DNA of 64,000 nt from Vreelandella piezotolerans (GCF_012427705.1 NZ_CP048602.1:310001-374000), one strand, 5' to 3'. Shown: positions 13,812 through 22,998, counted from the first letter of the stretch. A program made the numbers and translations. Notes: generated by a model from the letters alone, not told the origin.

Positions 13812-15614
13812 ATGAGCCCGCCCTTGAATGACATAAAGGAGCAGTCTTTGCCTCAGCCAAACCCTCGCCCAGCGTCCATCTCTGCCGACGCTGTGGCGAT
13901 CTCGATCTTCGATTCCCATACATCTCTGACACCCGCCGAGTCGGCCTTTCGCTACGCCAACGAAGCCATCATCATTACCAATGCCGACAACGCCGTCGTC
14001 GATGTCAACCCTGCTTTCAGTGAGCTGACGGGGTTGGCGTTGAGCGAGGTAGAAGGAAAAACCCCCGAGGCGTTTAGCATTCTGCCCTTGGATGACAGCC
14101 GTACGACGCGTTTGATGCGTGAAGAGCTGCAGCTTCGCGATCGTAGCAAAGGGCAGATTCGCTATCGTAGCCATGACGGCCAGTTTTATCCGGGCATGAT
14201 GTCGATCAATCGTGTTCGCGATGAGCGGGGGCAGGTGAATCATCACGTGATCGTACTGGCGGACTTATCCGCCATTCCCTCACACGCGCGCCATCTGAAT
14301 CGTGAAGTCTATTTTGACGCCTTGACCGGCCTGCCCAACTTACAGCTATTGACCCAACTGATTCAGGAGTCGATTCAGCATGCCGAGCAGCGTCAGCTAT
14401 CGCTGGCCGTGTGCGCGCTGGACATCGACCATTTTCAGCGCATCAATGACCGTTTGGGCCCTCACATAGGAGATGCGCTGCTGGCAGCCTTTGCACAGCG
14501 TATCAGCCACCTGCTTTTTGGGGATGACGTGCTGGCCCGAATTGGTGGGGACGAGTTCGTTTTGCTACTGCATCACGGTGTCGAGGAAGCCTTTTTCGAG
14601 AAGCTACTCGCCTCATTGCGTCAGCCGCTGCTGATCGAAGGGCAGACGATTTATCTCACCGCCAGCTTGGGCATTACTCGCTACCCTGACGATCACGTCC
14701 AGGGCGATGTGTTGCTGCGCCACGCCAATCAGGCGATGTACCGGGCCAAGCAGCGCGGGCGGGATACCTACCACTTTTTCGACTCTCAGCAGGACCGTCG
14801 ATTGCAGGTGCGTCACGAGCAGCGTCAGCGTTTCATGGATGCGATTCACCATGACGAACTTCGCCTGTTCTATCAACCGCAGGTCGATATGCGCAGCGGC
14901 CGCGTGGTAGGTGTCGAGGCGCTTATCCGCTGGCAGCATCCCGAGCTTGGGCTTCTCTCCCCCGGTGACTTTTTACCGATCATCGATGGTACGCCTTTAG
15001 AGGTGGACTTGGGGGAGTGGGTGCTGGAGCGCGCGCTGCGTCAGCTCACGCTGTGGCAGAGCGAAGGGATGGCGCTGCCGGTTAACGTCAACATTAGTCC
15101 TTCGCATCTGTTGGTGAATACGTTTAGCCAGCGTCTAGCGGAGCTGTTGGCACGTTACCCCAACGTGTCACCGTCGCTGCTCAAGCTCGAAGTGCTCGAA
15201 AGTGCGGCGATGCACGACGTGAAGGCGGCACTGAAAAACATGGCGCGCTGTCAGGCATTGGGCGTCGGGTTTGCCATCGATGACTTTGGCACGGGGTTCT
15301 CGTCGCTGACGCATCTACGCCAGCTCCCCGTCAATCTGATCAAGATCGACCAGAGTTTCGTGCGTGACATGCTCATCGATCAAGATGATATGGCGATCGT
15401 GGAAAGCGTGATTTACATGGCCAATCGGTTTCAGCGGCCCATGCTGGCAGAAGGCGTTGAAACGTTAGACCATGCCAGGGCGCTCATATCGCTGGGTTGC
15501 GAGCTAGCTCAAGGCTATGGCATTGCGCGCCCCATGCCACCGGAGGCGATGGCTGAGTGGCTGTCCCACTGGCCCACACGGCAAGATTGGAGAGGGCTGG
15601 CAACCTTGCAATGA
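13812..15614 (+). CDS. PAS-GGDEF-EAL cyclic-di-GMP protein
   Basis: 600 soluble residues starting at an ATG with AAAAGGAG upstream. A PAS domain lies at about residues 43-150 (ANEAIIITNADNAVVDVNPAF, then RYRSHDGQFYPGMMSI). A GGDEF domain starts at FDALTGLPNL with an intact signature ARIGGDEFVLLL (about 245). An EAL domain follows with VEALIRWQHP, NVNISPSHL, EVLESAAMHD, IDDFGTGFSSLTHL, LIKIDQSFVRDM and LAEGVET, which is the full catalytic set. Both cyclase and phosphodiesterase activities are therefore possible, with PAS as the sensory input. It is monocistronic, and its 3' end converges on the metalloprotease-like gene. Confidence 0.92.
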   Translation: MSPPLNDIKEQSLPQPNPRPASISADAVAISIFDSHTSLTPAESAFRYANEAIIITNADNAVVDVNPAFSELTGLALSEVEGKTPEAFSILPLDDSRTTRLMREELQLRDRSKGQIRYRSHDGQFYPGMMSINRVRDERGQVNHHVIVLADLSAIPSHARHLNREVYFDALTGLPNLQLLTQLIQESIQHAEQRQLSLAVCALDIDHFQRINDRLGPHIGDALLAAFAQRISHLLFGDDVLARIGGDEFVLLLHHGVEEAFFEKLLASLRQPLLIEGQTIYLTASLGITRYPDDHVQGDVLLRHANQAMYRAKQRGRDTYHFFDSQQDRRLQVRHEQRQRFMDAIHHDELRLFYQPQVDMRSGRVVGVEALIRWQHPELGLLSPGDFLPIIDGTPLEVDLGEWVLERALRQLTLWQSEGMALPVNVNISPSHLLVNTFSQRLAELLARYPNVSPSLLKLEVLESAAMHDVKAALKNMARCQALGVGFAIDDFGTGFSSLTHLRQLPVNLIKIDQSFVRDMLIDQDDMAIVESVIYMANRFQRPMLAEGVETLDHARALISLGCELAQGYGIARPMPPEAMAEWLSHWPTRQDWRGLATLQ

Positions 15615-15626
15615 GGCATCAAGCCG

Positions 15627-16262
15627 CTAGGCGGCCTGCTCGGGTGGCTGAGGTTCGTCATTGACGGCGACGTCGTCTGGCTCCTCGGAGCGGGCTTGGT
15701 TCATTTCGCTCTGCTCACGCGCGGCTTCTAACTTGGCTTCTAGTAGATATTGCCGGGCTTGAGCCGCCACTTGCAGATCTTTCGGTGAAGGGTCAGCAGG
15801 GGCGAGCGCTGCTGCAATCACGGTTTGCATCTTCTCTACCGTGGCTTGGGGGTCGCCCGGTACGGGGCCATAATCGATCGATACCTCACCGGCGACGGCG
15901 TAGCGTTTACCGTCCGGACCCACTTCGTACTCATAGGTCGCGCCGCCGGTGTAGGGAGCGCCGACGGTTTGGTGGGCCATTTCGTGCTGGCGTACTTCGC
16001 GATCGGTTTGCTTGAGCTGTTCGAGCTGCTGAATCTCCTCCGGTGCCAGCGGCGTGCCATCGGGCCGGGTGGGGCCGGTAGGGGTGTCGCTTGCACGGCT
16101 CTCTTCACGTTGGCTCACATCGTCCGAGGATTGAGCGCTCTGCGAACGTTCGGCACCAGCGTCACGCTCGATACCACTGCGCGTGACACGTGCCGCAGGC
16201 AGCGTCGAGGACGTCAAGCCTGCAGATGAGGCGTGATAGGCGTTGATCGAGGAAAGATCCAT
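15627..16262 (-). CDS. SprA-related putative metalloprotease (CJM1_0395-like)
   Basis: 211 residues. The conserved core is in the middle: LKQTDREVRQHEMAHQTVG, containing an HExxH zinc-protease motif (HEMAH), then GGATYEYEVGPDGKRYAVAGEVSID and GDPQATVEKMQTVIAAALAPADPSPKDLQVAAQA. The N-terminal ~80 residues are Ser/Arg/Glu-rich and probably disordered; the C-terminus is acidic. No signal peptide is visible. This family is widespread but functionally uncharacterised. It is convergent with the PAS-GGDEF-EAL gene, with only 12 bp between stops. Confidence 0.75.
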   Translation of the reverse strand: MDLSSINAYHASSAGLTSSTLPAARVTRSGIERDAGAERSQSAQSSDDVSQREESRASDTPTGPTRPDGTPLAPEEIQQLEQLKQTDREVRQHEMAHQTVGAPYTGGATYEYEVGPDGKRYAVAGEVSIDYGPVPGDPQATVEKMQTVIAAALAPADPSPKDLQVAAQARQYLLEAKLEAAREQSEMNQARSEEPDDVAVNDEPQPPEQAA

Positions 16263-16335
16263 GAGCGATTACCGATATTTGCGGCCAATTCAGTTAGTAT
16301 AGAGTATCCGTGAGCCAGCCGAATTGCGCAACGTT

Positions 16336-16563
16336 ATGCACTCGATCGATGTCATTCTTCATCTAAGTGTCACCGACTGTTTGGCTTACTATGAAGGCCG
16401 CTACGACAACGTGCGGGCGCGCAGTGTGGATGGCCGTTGGGTGGTGTTTCCTGCTCATGCCTTACAGCGGGTAGTAGGACAAGAGGGGGTGCATGGTGTG
16501 TTTCGGATACTGTTTACCGATCAAGGCCGCTTTCACCATATTGTTCCAATCAACCGCAGTTGA
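16336..16563 (+). CDS. DUF2835 family small protein
   Basis: 75 residues beginning MHSIDVILHLS; an in-frame TTG at 16324 is less likely. The pattern YYEGRYDNVRARSVDGRWVVFPAHALQRVV followed by GVHGVFRILFTDQGRFHHI matches the DUF2835 family of small PilZ-like beta proteins of gammaproteobacteria. Function unknown. Divergent from the metalloprotease-like gene and 9 bp before the next hypothetical, so probably co-transcribed with it. Confidence 0.75.
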   Translation: MHSIDVILHLSVTDCLAYYEGRYDNVRARSVDGRWVVFPAHALQRVVGQEGVHGVFRILFTDQGRFHHIVPINRS

Positions 16564-16572
16564 GCCTGCTTT

Positions 16573-16956
16573 ATGCACCAGCATGACGCCACGATGACGC
16601 TTTACGAATTGATGTACGCAGTGATTCCCAACTTAAACACTGCTGAGCGTTTAGTGTGCAACACCCTAGATAGTTTGATTAACGCGTCAGAGAACCCGCT
16701 CGATATCGTTAAACGTACCGAGCAGCGTCAAGCGTTTAATTTAGAAGTTCACCGCGTTCGTATGAATATCGAGCATCTCCTCTCGCGTTATCGCAACGAT
16801 GTGGACGAAGTGTTACGTACGCAAGGAGGTGTTAAAGGACCACGGATTCAGCCAGATGCCTTAGAGGCCGATGCCATTCAAAGCGCGATCGATATGTATC
16901 AACATGTACGTGCGTTTCAACGTGGAGAGCGTCGTCACCCGGTGCCGCGTCGATAG
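16573..16956 (+). CDS. Hypothetical helical protein
   Basis: 127 residues that I do not recognise. The sequence is largely helical with a segment LYELMYAVIPNLNTAERLVCNTLDSLI and a basic tail (RGERRHPVPRR). No signal peptide, membrane helix or known motif is seen. It follows the DUF2835 gene by 9 bp, so they may be one operon. Codon use is like the neighbours, with slightly lower GC. An alternative start is the ATG at 16594. Confidence 0.6.
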   Translation: MHQHDATMTLYELMYAVIPNLNTAERLVCNTLDSLINASENPLDIVKRTEQRQAFNLEVHRVRMNIEHLLSRYRNDVDEVLRTQGGVKGPRIQPDALEADAIQSAIDMYQHVRAFQRGERRHPVPRR

Positions 16957-16981
16957 ATCTACCTGGCATTAATATTGCCTG

Positions 16982-16987
16982 TATAAT
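16982..16987 (+). promoter_or_regulatory. Consensus -10 hexamer
   Basis: TATAAT at 16982-16987 lies 83 bp before the monooxygenase-like gene, in an otherwise GC-rich background. No good -35 is visible at the expected distance. Probable promoter for the downstream gene. Confidence 0.4.
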
Positions 16988-17070
16988 GGGCACGCGTATC
17001 AGGATTACCCGCTTGATCGTCTGCAGCTTGCCTACCCGGCGATGGCTGCTTACCCACTAGGAGATTACCC

Positions 17071-17649
17071 ATGTCTGCCTTACCGGTCACACTGATGGTG
17101 GCTCGGCGCGTTGCGAAGGGCCGCTACCAAGATTTCAATCGTTGGCTCAACGAAGGGCGCGAGTTGGCGGCGGACTTTCCTGGCTACCTTGGCTCAGGCG
17201 TCCTAGCCCCTCCTCAAGAAGACGATGAGTTTCAGATTATCTTTCGTTTCGAAAACCAAGCCTCGCTGGCCGCTTGGGAGCACTCGGCATCGCGTCATGC
17301 GTGGCTAGTGCGTGGCAAAGGGCTATATGATGCACCCCACGAGCACCGCGCGACGGGACTGGACACGTGGTTCAACGTAGGGCCGGGTGTTACGCCGCCC
17401 CGCTGGAAGCAAGCCGTGGCCGTATGGCTGGCTTTTTTCCCAATTTCACTGCTGTTTCAGTGGCTCTTTGGCGGCGTACTGGCCGATTGGGCGTTAGTGC
17501 CCCGTGTTCTCGTCAGCACGTTAATGCTAACGCCAGTCATGGTGTTCGTATTCATTCCACTCTCGACGCGTTTATTGGCCCCTTGGTTACAGGGTAAATG
17601 GTCACCACTGGATCTTTTGGCCCGTTTGAAACAGCAATATAGGGCATAG
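17071..17649 (+). CDS. ABM-domain membrane protein (antibiotic biosynthesis monooxygenase-like)
   Basis: 192 residues. The N-terminal half has a ferredoxin-like ABM fold (VTLMVARRVAKGRYQDFNRW, FPGYLGSGVL, FQIIFRFENQASLAAWEHS). The C-terminal part has two membrane helices (AVAVWLAFFPISLLFQWLF and VLVSTLMLTPVMVFVFIPL). This ABM-plus-membrane architecture is a recurring uncharacterised family. ABM domains often oxidise quinone-like compounds without cofactors, but many members have no known activity. A TATAAT box lies upstream and a long hairpin downstream. Confidence 0.75.
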   Translation: MSALPVTLMVARRVAKGRYQDFNRWLNEGRELAADFPGYLGSGVLAPPQEDDEFQIIFRFENQASLAAWEHSASRHAWLVRGKGLYDAPHEHRATGLDTWFNVGPGVTPPRWKQAVAVWLAFFPISLLFQWLFGGVLADWALVPRVLVSTLMLTPVMVFVFIPLSTRLLAPWLQGKWSPLDLLARLKQQYRA

Positions 17650-17721
17650 GTCGCGATCATCGCACTAAGATGCGCTTTTAATATTAAATTATCAATAAAA
17701 CAAAGGTTTATCATATCTTGC

Positions 17722-17757
17722 CAACAAGAGGCGAAAAGAGATTTTCGCCTCTTGTTG
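17722..17757. other. 16-bp perfect hairpin without a T tract
   Basis: CAACAAGAGGCGAAAA (17722-17737) and its exact reverse complement (17742-17757) flank the loop GAGA. The stem ends in A/T pairs near the loop. Neither side is followed by a run of T, so it is not a standard intrinsic terminator although its location after a gene fits one. It could be an mRNA-stabilising hairpin or a small palindromic repeat. Confidence 0.5.
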
Positions 17758-17849
17758 CATTTGCACAGTGGCTTCGGCTTTCTCCATGAGGTTCGACGCC
17801 GTAATAGTGCTAAGCTGAGATGGCTTGCAGTCAATGGATAACTGACATT

Positions 17850-17864
17850 CACTCATAGTGAGTG
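17850..17864. promoter_or_regulatory. Palindrome upstream of the GST gene
   Basis: CACTCA (17850-17855) and TGAGTG (17859-17864) are inverted copies around TAG, 25 bp before the glutathione S-transferase start. The position suits a repressor operator; the binder is unknown. Confidence 0.35.
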
Positions 17865-17889
17865 TACCAAGTCGCTTTATGGAGCCGTT

Positions 17890-18561
17890 ATGATCCGCGT
17901 TCACCATCTTGAAAAGTCTCGCTCGCATCGCATTTTATGGCTTTTGGAGTCATTAAATCTCGATTATGAGTTAGAAGTGTATCAACGGGATAGTAAGACG
18001 CAGCAGGCGCCGGAGGCGTTAAAAAAAGTGCATCCTCTGGGAAAGTCGCCGGTCCTTACCGATGGCGAGTTAACGATTGCCGAGTCGGGAGCCATCATCG
18101 ATTACGTGGTGAACCGTTACGATGACGGCCAGCGTCAGCCGACCGCCGATGCGGGCGAGGAGTGGGTCAACTATCGTTATTGGCTACACTACGCGGAAGG
18201 CTCGTTAATGCCGTTATTGGTCATGGGGCTGGTGTTCAGTCAAGTGCCCAAACAGTCACCTTGGTTCGTCAAGCCACTGGCCAAAGGTATTAGCGATACG
18301 GTGCGTAAGCGTTTCATTCAGCCTCAGCTAACGCAGCATATGGACATGATTGAGCAGCATCTTAAGACCCGAGGCCATTTTGCAGGCGAGTGGCCCAGTG
18401 GGGCCGATATTCAAATGAGTTTTCCGCTGCAGGCGTTAAAAGCGACGCAGTCGCTGTCCGCTTATCCCTCTATCGCGGCGTTCGTGGATCGAGTAGAGAG
18501 CGATCCTGCATGGAAGCGCGTGGTGGAGCGTGCGGGACCGTTAACCATGCCGGGTGAGTAA
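17890..18561 (+). CDS. Glutathione S-transferase
   Basis: 223 residues. The thioredoxin-like N-domain reads IRVHHLEKSRSHRILWLLESL, with the cis-Pro glutathione site (LGKSPVLTDGELTIAESGAIIDYVV) and the ESGAI motif. The helical C-domain includes WLHYAEGSLMPLLVMGLVF and GEWPSGADIQMSFPLQ. Ser in SRSHR is the likely catalytic position. It conjugates glutathione to electrophiles or reduces peroxides; substrate not predictable. A palindrome sits just before the gene. Confidence 0.88.
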   Translation: MIRVHHLEKSRSHRILWLLESLNLDYELEVYQRDSKTQQAPEALKKVHPLGKSPVLTDGELTIAESGAIIDYVVNRYDDGQRQPTADAGEEWVNYRYWLHYAEGSLMPLLVMGLVFSQVPKQSPWFVKPLAKGISDTVRKRFIQPQLTQHMDMIEQHLKTRGHFAGEWPSGADIQMSFPLQALKATQSLSAYPSIAAFVDRVESDPAWKRVVERAGPLTMPGE

Positions 18562-18569
18562 CGCCTACT

Positions 18570-21173
18570 ATGCGGCACAAGGGAGTGTTCGCGGTGAGCC
18601 GGATGCCAAGCAACCGCTCTGCCAAGCGCTTGATGGGCGCTACCTTCGGGTCTATGGCACTGCTTGTGTGTCTAGGGTGGAGCATTGCGGCGCAGGCAGA
18701 TAGTCCGTTGCGAGTCGGGGTTTACCATAATCCGCCTAAACTATTTGTGGGTGAGCAGGGCCAACTGCGTGGCGTGTTGGGTGAGCTGTTGGACGCTATG
18801 GCCCAGCAGGAGCAATGGCAGCTCGAGAGCCACCTGTGTGATTTTCAGCAATGTTTGACGCTGCTGGAGCAGGGCGAGATCGATCTATTGCCCGACGTGG
18901 CCTGGAGCGAAGAGCGAGCAGGGCGTTTTGCGTTTCACCATGAGCCCGTCATGCATAGTTGGTCCCAGCTCTATCAGGCCAATAATCCTCGTGTGGAAGC
19001 CATCCTCGATTTAGAGCAGCAGCGCGTCGCCGTGGTGGATGGATCGATCCAGCAGAGCTACCTGGCTGCTGTGACCGAGCGCTTCGGCATTAACGTCATC
19101 TGGATGCCGGTGGATAGCTTTGCTGCGGGATTTCAAGCCGTGGCCAACGGCGAGGCGGACTTGGTGGCTTCCAACCACCTTTTTGGCGACTGGCGGGCGA
19201 GAGATTATGGTCTGCGCGAAACGCCGATCATTTTCCAGCCTGCTCGGCTATTTTATGCCGCATCGCCCTCCTTTGCCGTTGATAGGTTAGAGCGCATCGA
19301 TGCCACGTTGCTCGCTTGGAAAGACGATATGAACTCGGTGTATTACGACATCCTGAGTGCTTGGCGCTCGGGCAGTCGAGTCGATACGCTGGTTCCAACG
19401 TGGCTTTGGTGGGTCTTGGGTGGGTTACTCATCGTACTCGTGGCCGCAGTGGTGGCGACGTTAACGCTCAAACGACGTGTGACGATCAATCGCGCCAAGC
19501 TTTCCACCAACGAACACCTATTGGCGACGATACTCGACAGCGTCGATGCCTACATCTATATCAAAACGCCGTCGCTCGAATATCGTTACGTCAACCGGCA
19601 AATCAGTGAGCTGTTCCAACGCTCTCCCCAAGAGATACTCGGTAAGCGTGATGATGCTTTTTTCGATTCTGGCAGCGCGGCTGAAATGGCCGAAAACGAT
19701 CGACAAGTGCTGTCGTCGGGCAAAAAAATAACGGTCGAAGAGCATAACGTCCTCCAGGGTGAAGAGCGGGTGCGCACCTTCTTATCGATCAAGATGCCTT
19801 TGGAGATGTCTCCCGGCGAAGCGCCGTGCCTGTGCGGGATCTCCACCGAGCTGACCGAGTACTTGGAGATGCAGTCGCGCACCCATCACCTAGCGTTTTA
19901 CGATGCGCTGACGGGGCTCCCCAATCGGCGTTTGTTGATCGAGTCGCTGGCAAAGGCCACCGACCCGGAAGAGGAGGGTGGCGGTTACAGCGCCGTGCTG
20001 ATCGTAGACCTGGATAACTTCCGTCTGGTCAATGACATCCAAGGCCACGAAAGTGGCGATCAGCTGCTGGTCAATGTGGCGCAGCATCTCAAACAGCGCT
20101 TGAGTGACGATGCGACGCTGGCACGTTTTAGTAGCGATGAGTTCGTCGTGCAGGTCAACGGGCTGGGGGAGCGGCAAAGTGAGGCCGCTGCCCACGCCGA
20201 GCGACTGGCCCGCCAGCTGCTGGAAACGGTGTCGCAGCTGCGCAACGACCGTTCCCTGCCGATTAGCGCCAGTATTGGTATTACGCTCTTCGACGGCGCA
20301 GGACAGGGCGTCAATAGCGTGTTGCAGCAGGCCGACATGGCACTGCAGCAGGCCAAGGCCGCAGGGGGGAATACGCTACGCTTCTTCAATGTCGACATGC
20401 AGACCAGCGTGCTGGAGCGGGCAAGTCTCGAAGGTGATTTGCACCAAGCCCTGTCGCGTAACGAGCTGGCGCTGCATTATCAAGTGCAGGTCGACCATCA
20501 AGGCGCCACTATCGGTGTAGAGGCGCTGTTGCGCTGGTACCATCCGCAGCGGGGTTGGGTATCGCCAGGTACGTTTATTCCGTTGGCGGAAGAGAACGGG
20601 TTGATCGTGCCCATCGGCTATTGGGTGCTGCAGTGCGCCTGTGAGCAACTGGCCAAGTGGTCGCATCAGCCTGCCTATGCAGGATTGACCATTTCGGTGA
20701 ACGTCAGCTCGGTGCAGTTCCAGCAACCTGAATTCGTGCGTAACCTCGAAGGGTTGCTGGCACAAACCCAAGCACCGCCGGGTCGGCTGGTATTAGAAGT
20801 GACCGAAAGCCTATTGATGCGGGAGCCCACGCGCGTGCGCAATACCATGCTCAAACTGCGCGCGCAGGGCATTCGTTTTGCATTGGACGATTTTGGCACT
20901 GGCTATTCTTCGTTGAGTTATCTAAAGCGCCTGCCCTTGGACGAGCTGAAGATCGACCAATCCTTCATTCGCGAACTACTCACCGACAAGACCGATGCCG
21001 CCATCGTGGACACTACCATCCTATTGGCGGTCAGCCTTGGACTGACGGTGGTCGCAGAAGGCGTCGAGAAAAAAGAGCAGTTAGACTGGCTAAAAGGACA
21101 CGGCTGCTATCGCTATCAGGGCTACCTGTTTGGTCGCCCTACGCCCATCGAGTACCTGTTCGAGAGCTATTGA
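18570..21173 (+). CDS. Periplasmic-sensor PAS-GGDEF-EAL membrane protein
   Basis: 867 residues. A signal peptide (ending AAQA near residue 43) precedes a periplasmic amino-acid-binding-protein-like domain (residues about 46-260: LRVGVYHNPPKLFVGEQGQLRGV, EQGEIDLLPDVAWSEER, GEADLVASN). One membrane helix follows (about 275-300, WLWWVLGGLLIVLVAAVVATL), then a PAS-like domain and a GGDEF domain whose signature is degenerate (ARFSSDEFVV). The C-terminal EAL domain looks intact (VEALLRWYHP, EVTESLLMRE, LDDFGTGYSSLSYL, LKIDQSFIREL, AEGVEK). It is probably a c-di-GMP phosphodiesterase controlled by an external small molecule. It starts 8 bp after the GST stop. Confidence 0.9.
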   Translation: MRHKGVFAVSRMPSNRSAKRLMGATFGSMALLVCLGWSIAAQADSPLRVGVYHNPPKLFVGEQGQLRGVLGELLDAMAQQEQWQLESHLCDFQQCLTLLEQGEIDLLPDVAWSEERAGRFAFHHEPVMHSWSQLYQANNPRVEAILDLEQQRVAVVDGSIQQSYLAAVTERFGINVIWMPVDSFAAGFQAVANGEADLVASNHLFGDWRARDYGLRETPIIFQPARLFYAASPSFAVDRLERIDATLLAWKDDMNSVYYDILSAWRSGSRVDTLVPTWLWWVLGGLLIVLVAAVVATLTLKRRVTINRAKLSTNEHLLATILDSVDAYIYIKTPSLEYRYVNRQISELFQRSPQEILGKRDDAFFDSGSAAEMAENDRQVLSSGKKITVEEHNVLQGEERVRTFLSIKMPLEMSPGEAPCLCGISTELTEYLEMQSRTHHLAFYDALTGLPNRRLLIESLAKATDPEEEGGGYSAVLIVDLDNFRLVNDIQGHESGDQLLVNVAQHLKQRLSDDATLARFSSDEFVVQVNGLGERQSEAAAHAERLARQLLETVSQLRNDRSLPISASIGITLFDGAGQGVNSVLQQADMALQQAKAAGGNTLRFFNVDMQTSVLERASLEGDLHQALSRNELALHYQVQVDHQGATIGVEALLRWYHPQRGWVSPGTFIPLAEENGLIVPIGYWVLQCACEQLAKWSHQPAYAGLTISVNVSSVQFQQPEFVRNLEGLLAQTQAPPGRLVLEVTESLLMREPTRVRNTMLKLRAQGIRFALDDFGTGYSSLSYLKRLPLDELKIDQSFIRELLTDKTDAAIVDTTILLAVSLGLTVVAEGVEKKEQLDWLKGHGCYRYQGYLFGRPTPIEYLFESY

Positions 21174-21214
21174 GACACACCGCTTGTCGAATCATGATGC
21201 CCCTATAACAAAAT

Positions 21215-21239
21215 GCCCACCCAGGTGACCTGGGTGGGC
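21215..21239 (-). terminator. Terminator downstream of nhaD
   Basis: GCCCACCCAGG and CCTGGGTGGGC form an 11-bp perfect stem with a TGA loop. On the minus strand it is followed by ATTTTGTTAT, giving a U-rich tail after the nhaD stop at 21264. It may also limit readthrough from the convergent EAL gene. Confidence 0.75.
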
Positions 21240-21263
21240 ACTACGCGAACACTCAGAAGGACG

Positions 21264-22742
21264 CTAGCCAAAAACGCCGAAGCTTCCCGCGTTGAGCCAC
21301 ATGTGTACCGCTATACTGGCGATGTAGCCAAGCAAGATCACCGGCGACCAGCGCAGGTGGCCCAAAAAGGTATAGGAGCCGCGCGCTTGCCCCATGACCG
21401 CCACCCCGGCGGCGGAACCAATCGACAGCAGGCTACCGCCGACCCCTGCCGTAAGGGTGATCAATAGCCAGTGACCGTGGGACATGTCCGGCTCCATGGT
21501 GAGCACCGCAAACATCACTGGGATGTTATCGACCACGGCCGAGACCACCCCTAGGGCAATGTTGGCCCAAGTAGCGTTCCAGCCGGTATAGAGTGCTTCC
21601 GAGAGCAGACCCAGGTAGCCCATGAACCCCAGGCCACCGACGCACATCACCACTCCGTAGAAGAACAGCAGCGTGTCCCACTCGGCACGTGCCACACGGC
21701 TGAATACATCGAAAGGCACTACGCCGCCAAGCTGCTCCAACTTCTTGTTGTCGCCCAGGCGGCTGTAGCGTTCACGTTTGCGTTCCAACGAGCGGGGCAG
21801 ACTTTGGCGCAGGTAGTAGCCAAAGAACTGCAAATAGCCCAGCCCTGTCATCATGCCCAAAACCGGCGGCAGGTGGAGCAGCGTATGGCAGAGAACGGCC
21901 GTGACGATGGTGAGCAAAAAGAGCGCGATGATACGCCGCGCGCCGCGCTTCAGTTGAACGTCCTCATACACGCTGCTGGGCTTTTGATCCTTGATGAACA
22001 GACTCATTACCGCCGCAGGAATCAGGAAGTTCACTAGCGAGGGGATGAACAGTATAAAGAACTCCTGGAACTGGATGATACCGGCCTGCCAGACCATCAG
22101 TGTGGTGATATCGCCAAAGGGACTAAAGGCGCCACCCGCATTCGCCGCGACGACGATGTTAATGCACGCCAAGTTGATAAAGCGTTTATCACCTTCGGCC
22201 ACTTTGGTAATGACCGCGCACATCAAAAGAGCCGTGGTCAAGTTATCGGCGATGGGCGAAAGAATGAACGCCAATCCCCCGGTCAGCCAAAACAGCGTAC
22301 GATAGTTGAACCCTTTGCGTAGCATCCAAGAGCGCAACGCATCGAAGACACGTCGCTCTTCCATGGCGTTGATATAGGTCATCGCCACCAACAGGAACAG
22401 CATTAGCTCGGTAAACTCCAGAAGCGTCACGCGAAACGCGTACTCGGACGTCTCCGACATCCCGTTCTGAACGTATACCCAGCCAATGAGTCCCCAGATG
22501 ATGCCCGCGGCCACCAACACCGGCTTGGATTTGCGCATGTGAATCTTCTCTTCGGCCATCACGAGCGCATAGGCCAGTACGAAGACCACCACGGCAATAT
22601 AGCCGACGGCTGATGTGGTCAAATCCACATCACCGGTGACCGCAAAGGCCGCTGGAGTGAACAGTAATAGTAAGGTCGCTAACAAAAAAGGCCAGCAACG
22701 AGAGTATCGAGGCTGGCCTGGGTCATGATGTAGCGTCAACAT
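21264..22742 (-). CDS. nhaD: NhaD-type Na+/H+ antiporter
   Basis: 492 residues from ATG 22742; AAGGAT lies upstream and the longer TTG frame (to 22802) is less likely. A cleavable signal-like segment (LLATLLLLFTPAAFA) precedes about a dozen membrane helices. Family features include FTELMLFLLVAMTYINAMEER, LSPIADNLTTALLMC, CINIVVAANAGGAFSPFGDITTLMVW and VSAVVDNIPVMFAVLTMEPDM. NhaD exchanges cytoplasmic Na+ or Li+ for H+ at alkaline pH and is typical of halophiles and marine vibrios. Transcribed alone, with its own terminator. Confidence 0.92.
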   Translation of the reverse strand: MLTLHHDPGQPRYSRCWPFLLATLLLLFTPAAFAVTGDVDLTTSAVGYIAVVVFVLAYALVMAEEKIHMRKSKPVLVAAGIIWGLIGWVYVQNGMSETSEYAFRVTLLEFTELMLFLLVAMTYINAMEERRVFDALRSWMLRKGFNYRTLFWLTGGLAFILSPIADNLTTALLMCAVITKVAEGDKRFINLACINIVVAANAGGAFSPFGDITTLMVWQAGIIQFQEFFILFIPSLVNFLIPAAVMSLFIKDQKPSSVYEDVQLKRGARRIIALFLLTIVTAVLCHTLLHLPPVLGMMTGLGYLQFFGYYLRQSLPRSLERKRERYSRLGDNKKLEQLGGVVPFDVFSRVARAEWDTLLFFYGVVMCVGGLGFMGYLGLLSEALYTGWNATWANIALGVVSAVVDNIPVMFAVLTMEPDMSHGHWLLITLTAGVGGSLLSIGSAAGVAVMGQARGSYTFLGHLRWSPVILLGYIASIAVHMWLNAGSFGVFG

Positions 22743-22998
22743 GGCGTGTTTATCCTTATAATGGGTTAAAAGAAGGGGGAATAAGCGCCGCCAGTTTAAC
22801 AAGCTATATTGCGCCGCAATACGGAATTAAACCGAATGAATACGGCGTATCGCTTAGTGATGACGTCTTTTTTTAGGAAATTAACCGTTCTGCTAATAGT
22901 AAATTATGCTCAGTAGTGTAAGAAATTTAGCGGATTAAACCAAAGACGAAGATAGTGCATCGACCGAGTAGACGAAAGCGCGCTGCCTGGGTCGATGC

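Noticed and set aside
15623..15635. GCCGC-TAG-GCGGC palindrome between convergent genes
   Set aside because: Only 5-bp arms, overlaps a stop codon and lacks a T run; could be chance in GC-rich DNA.
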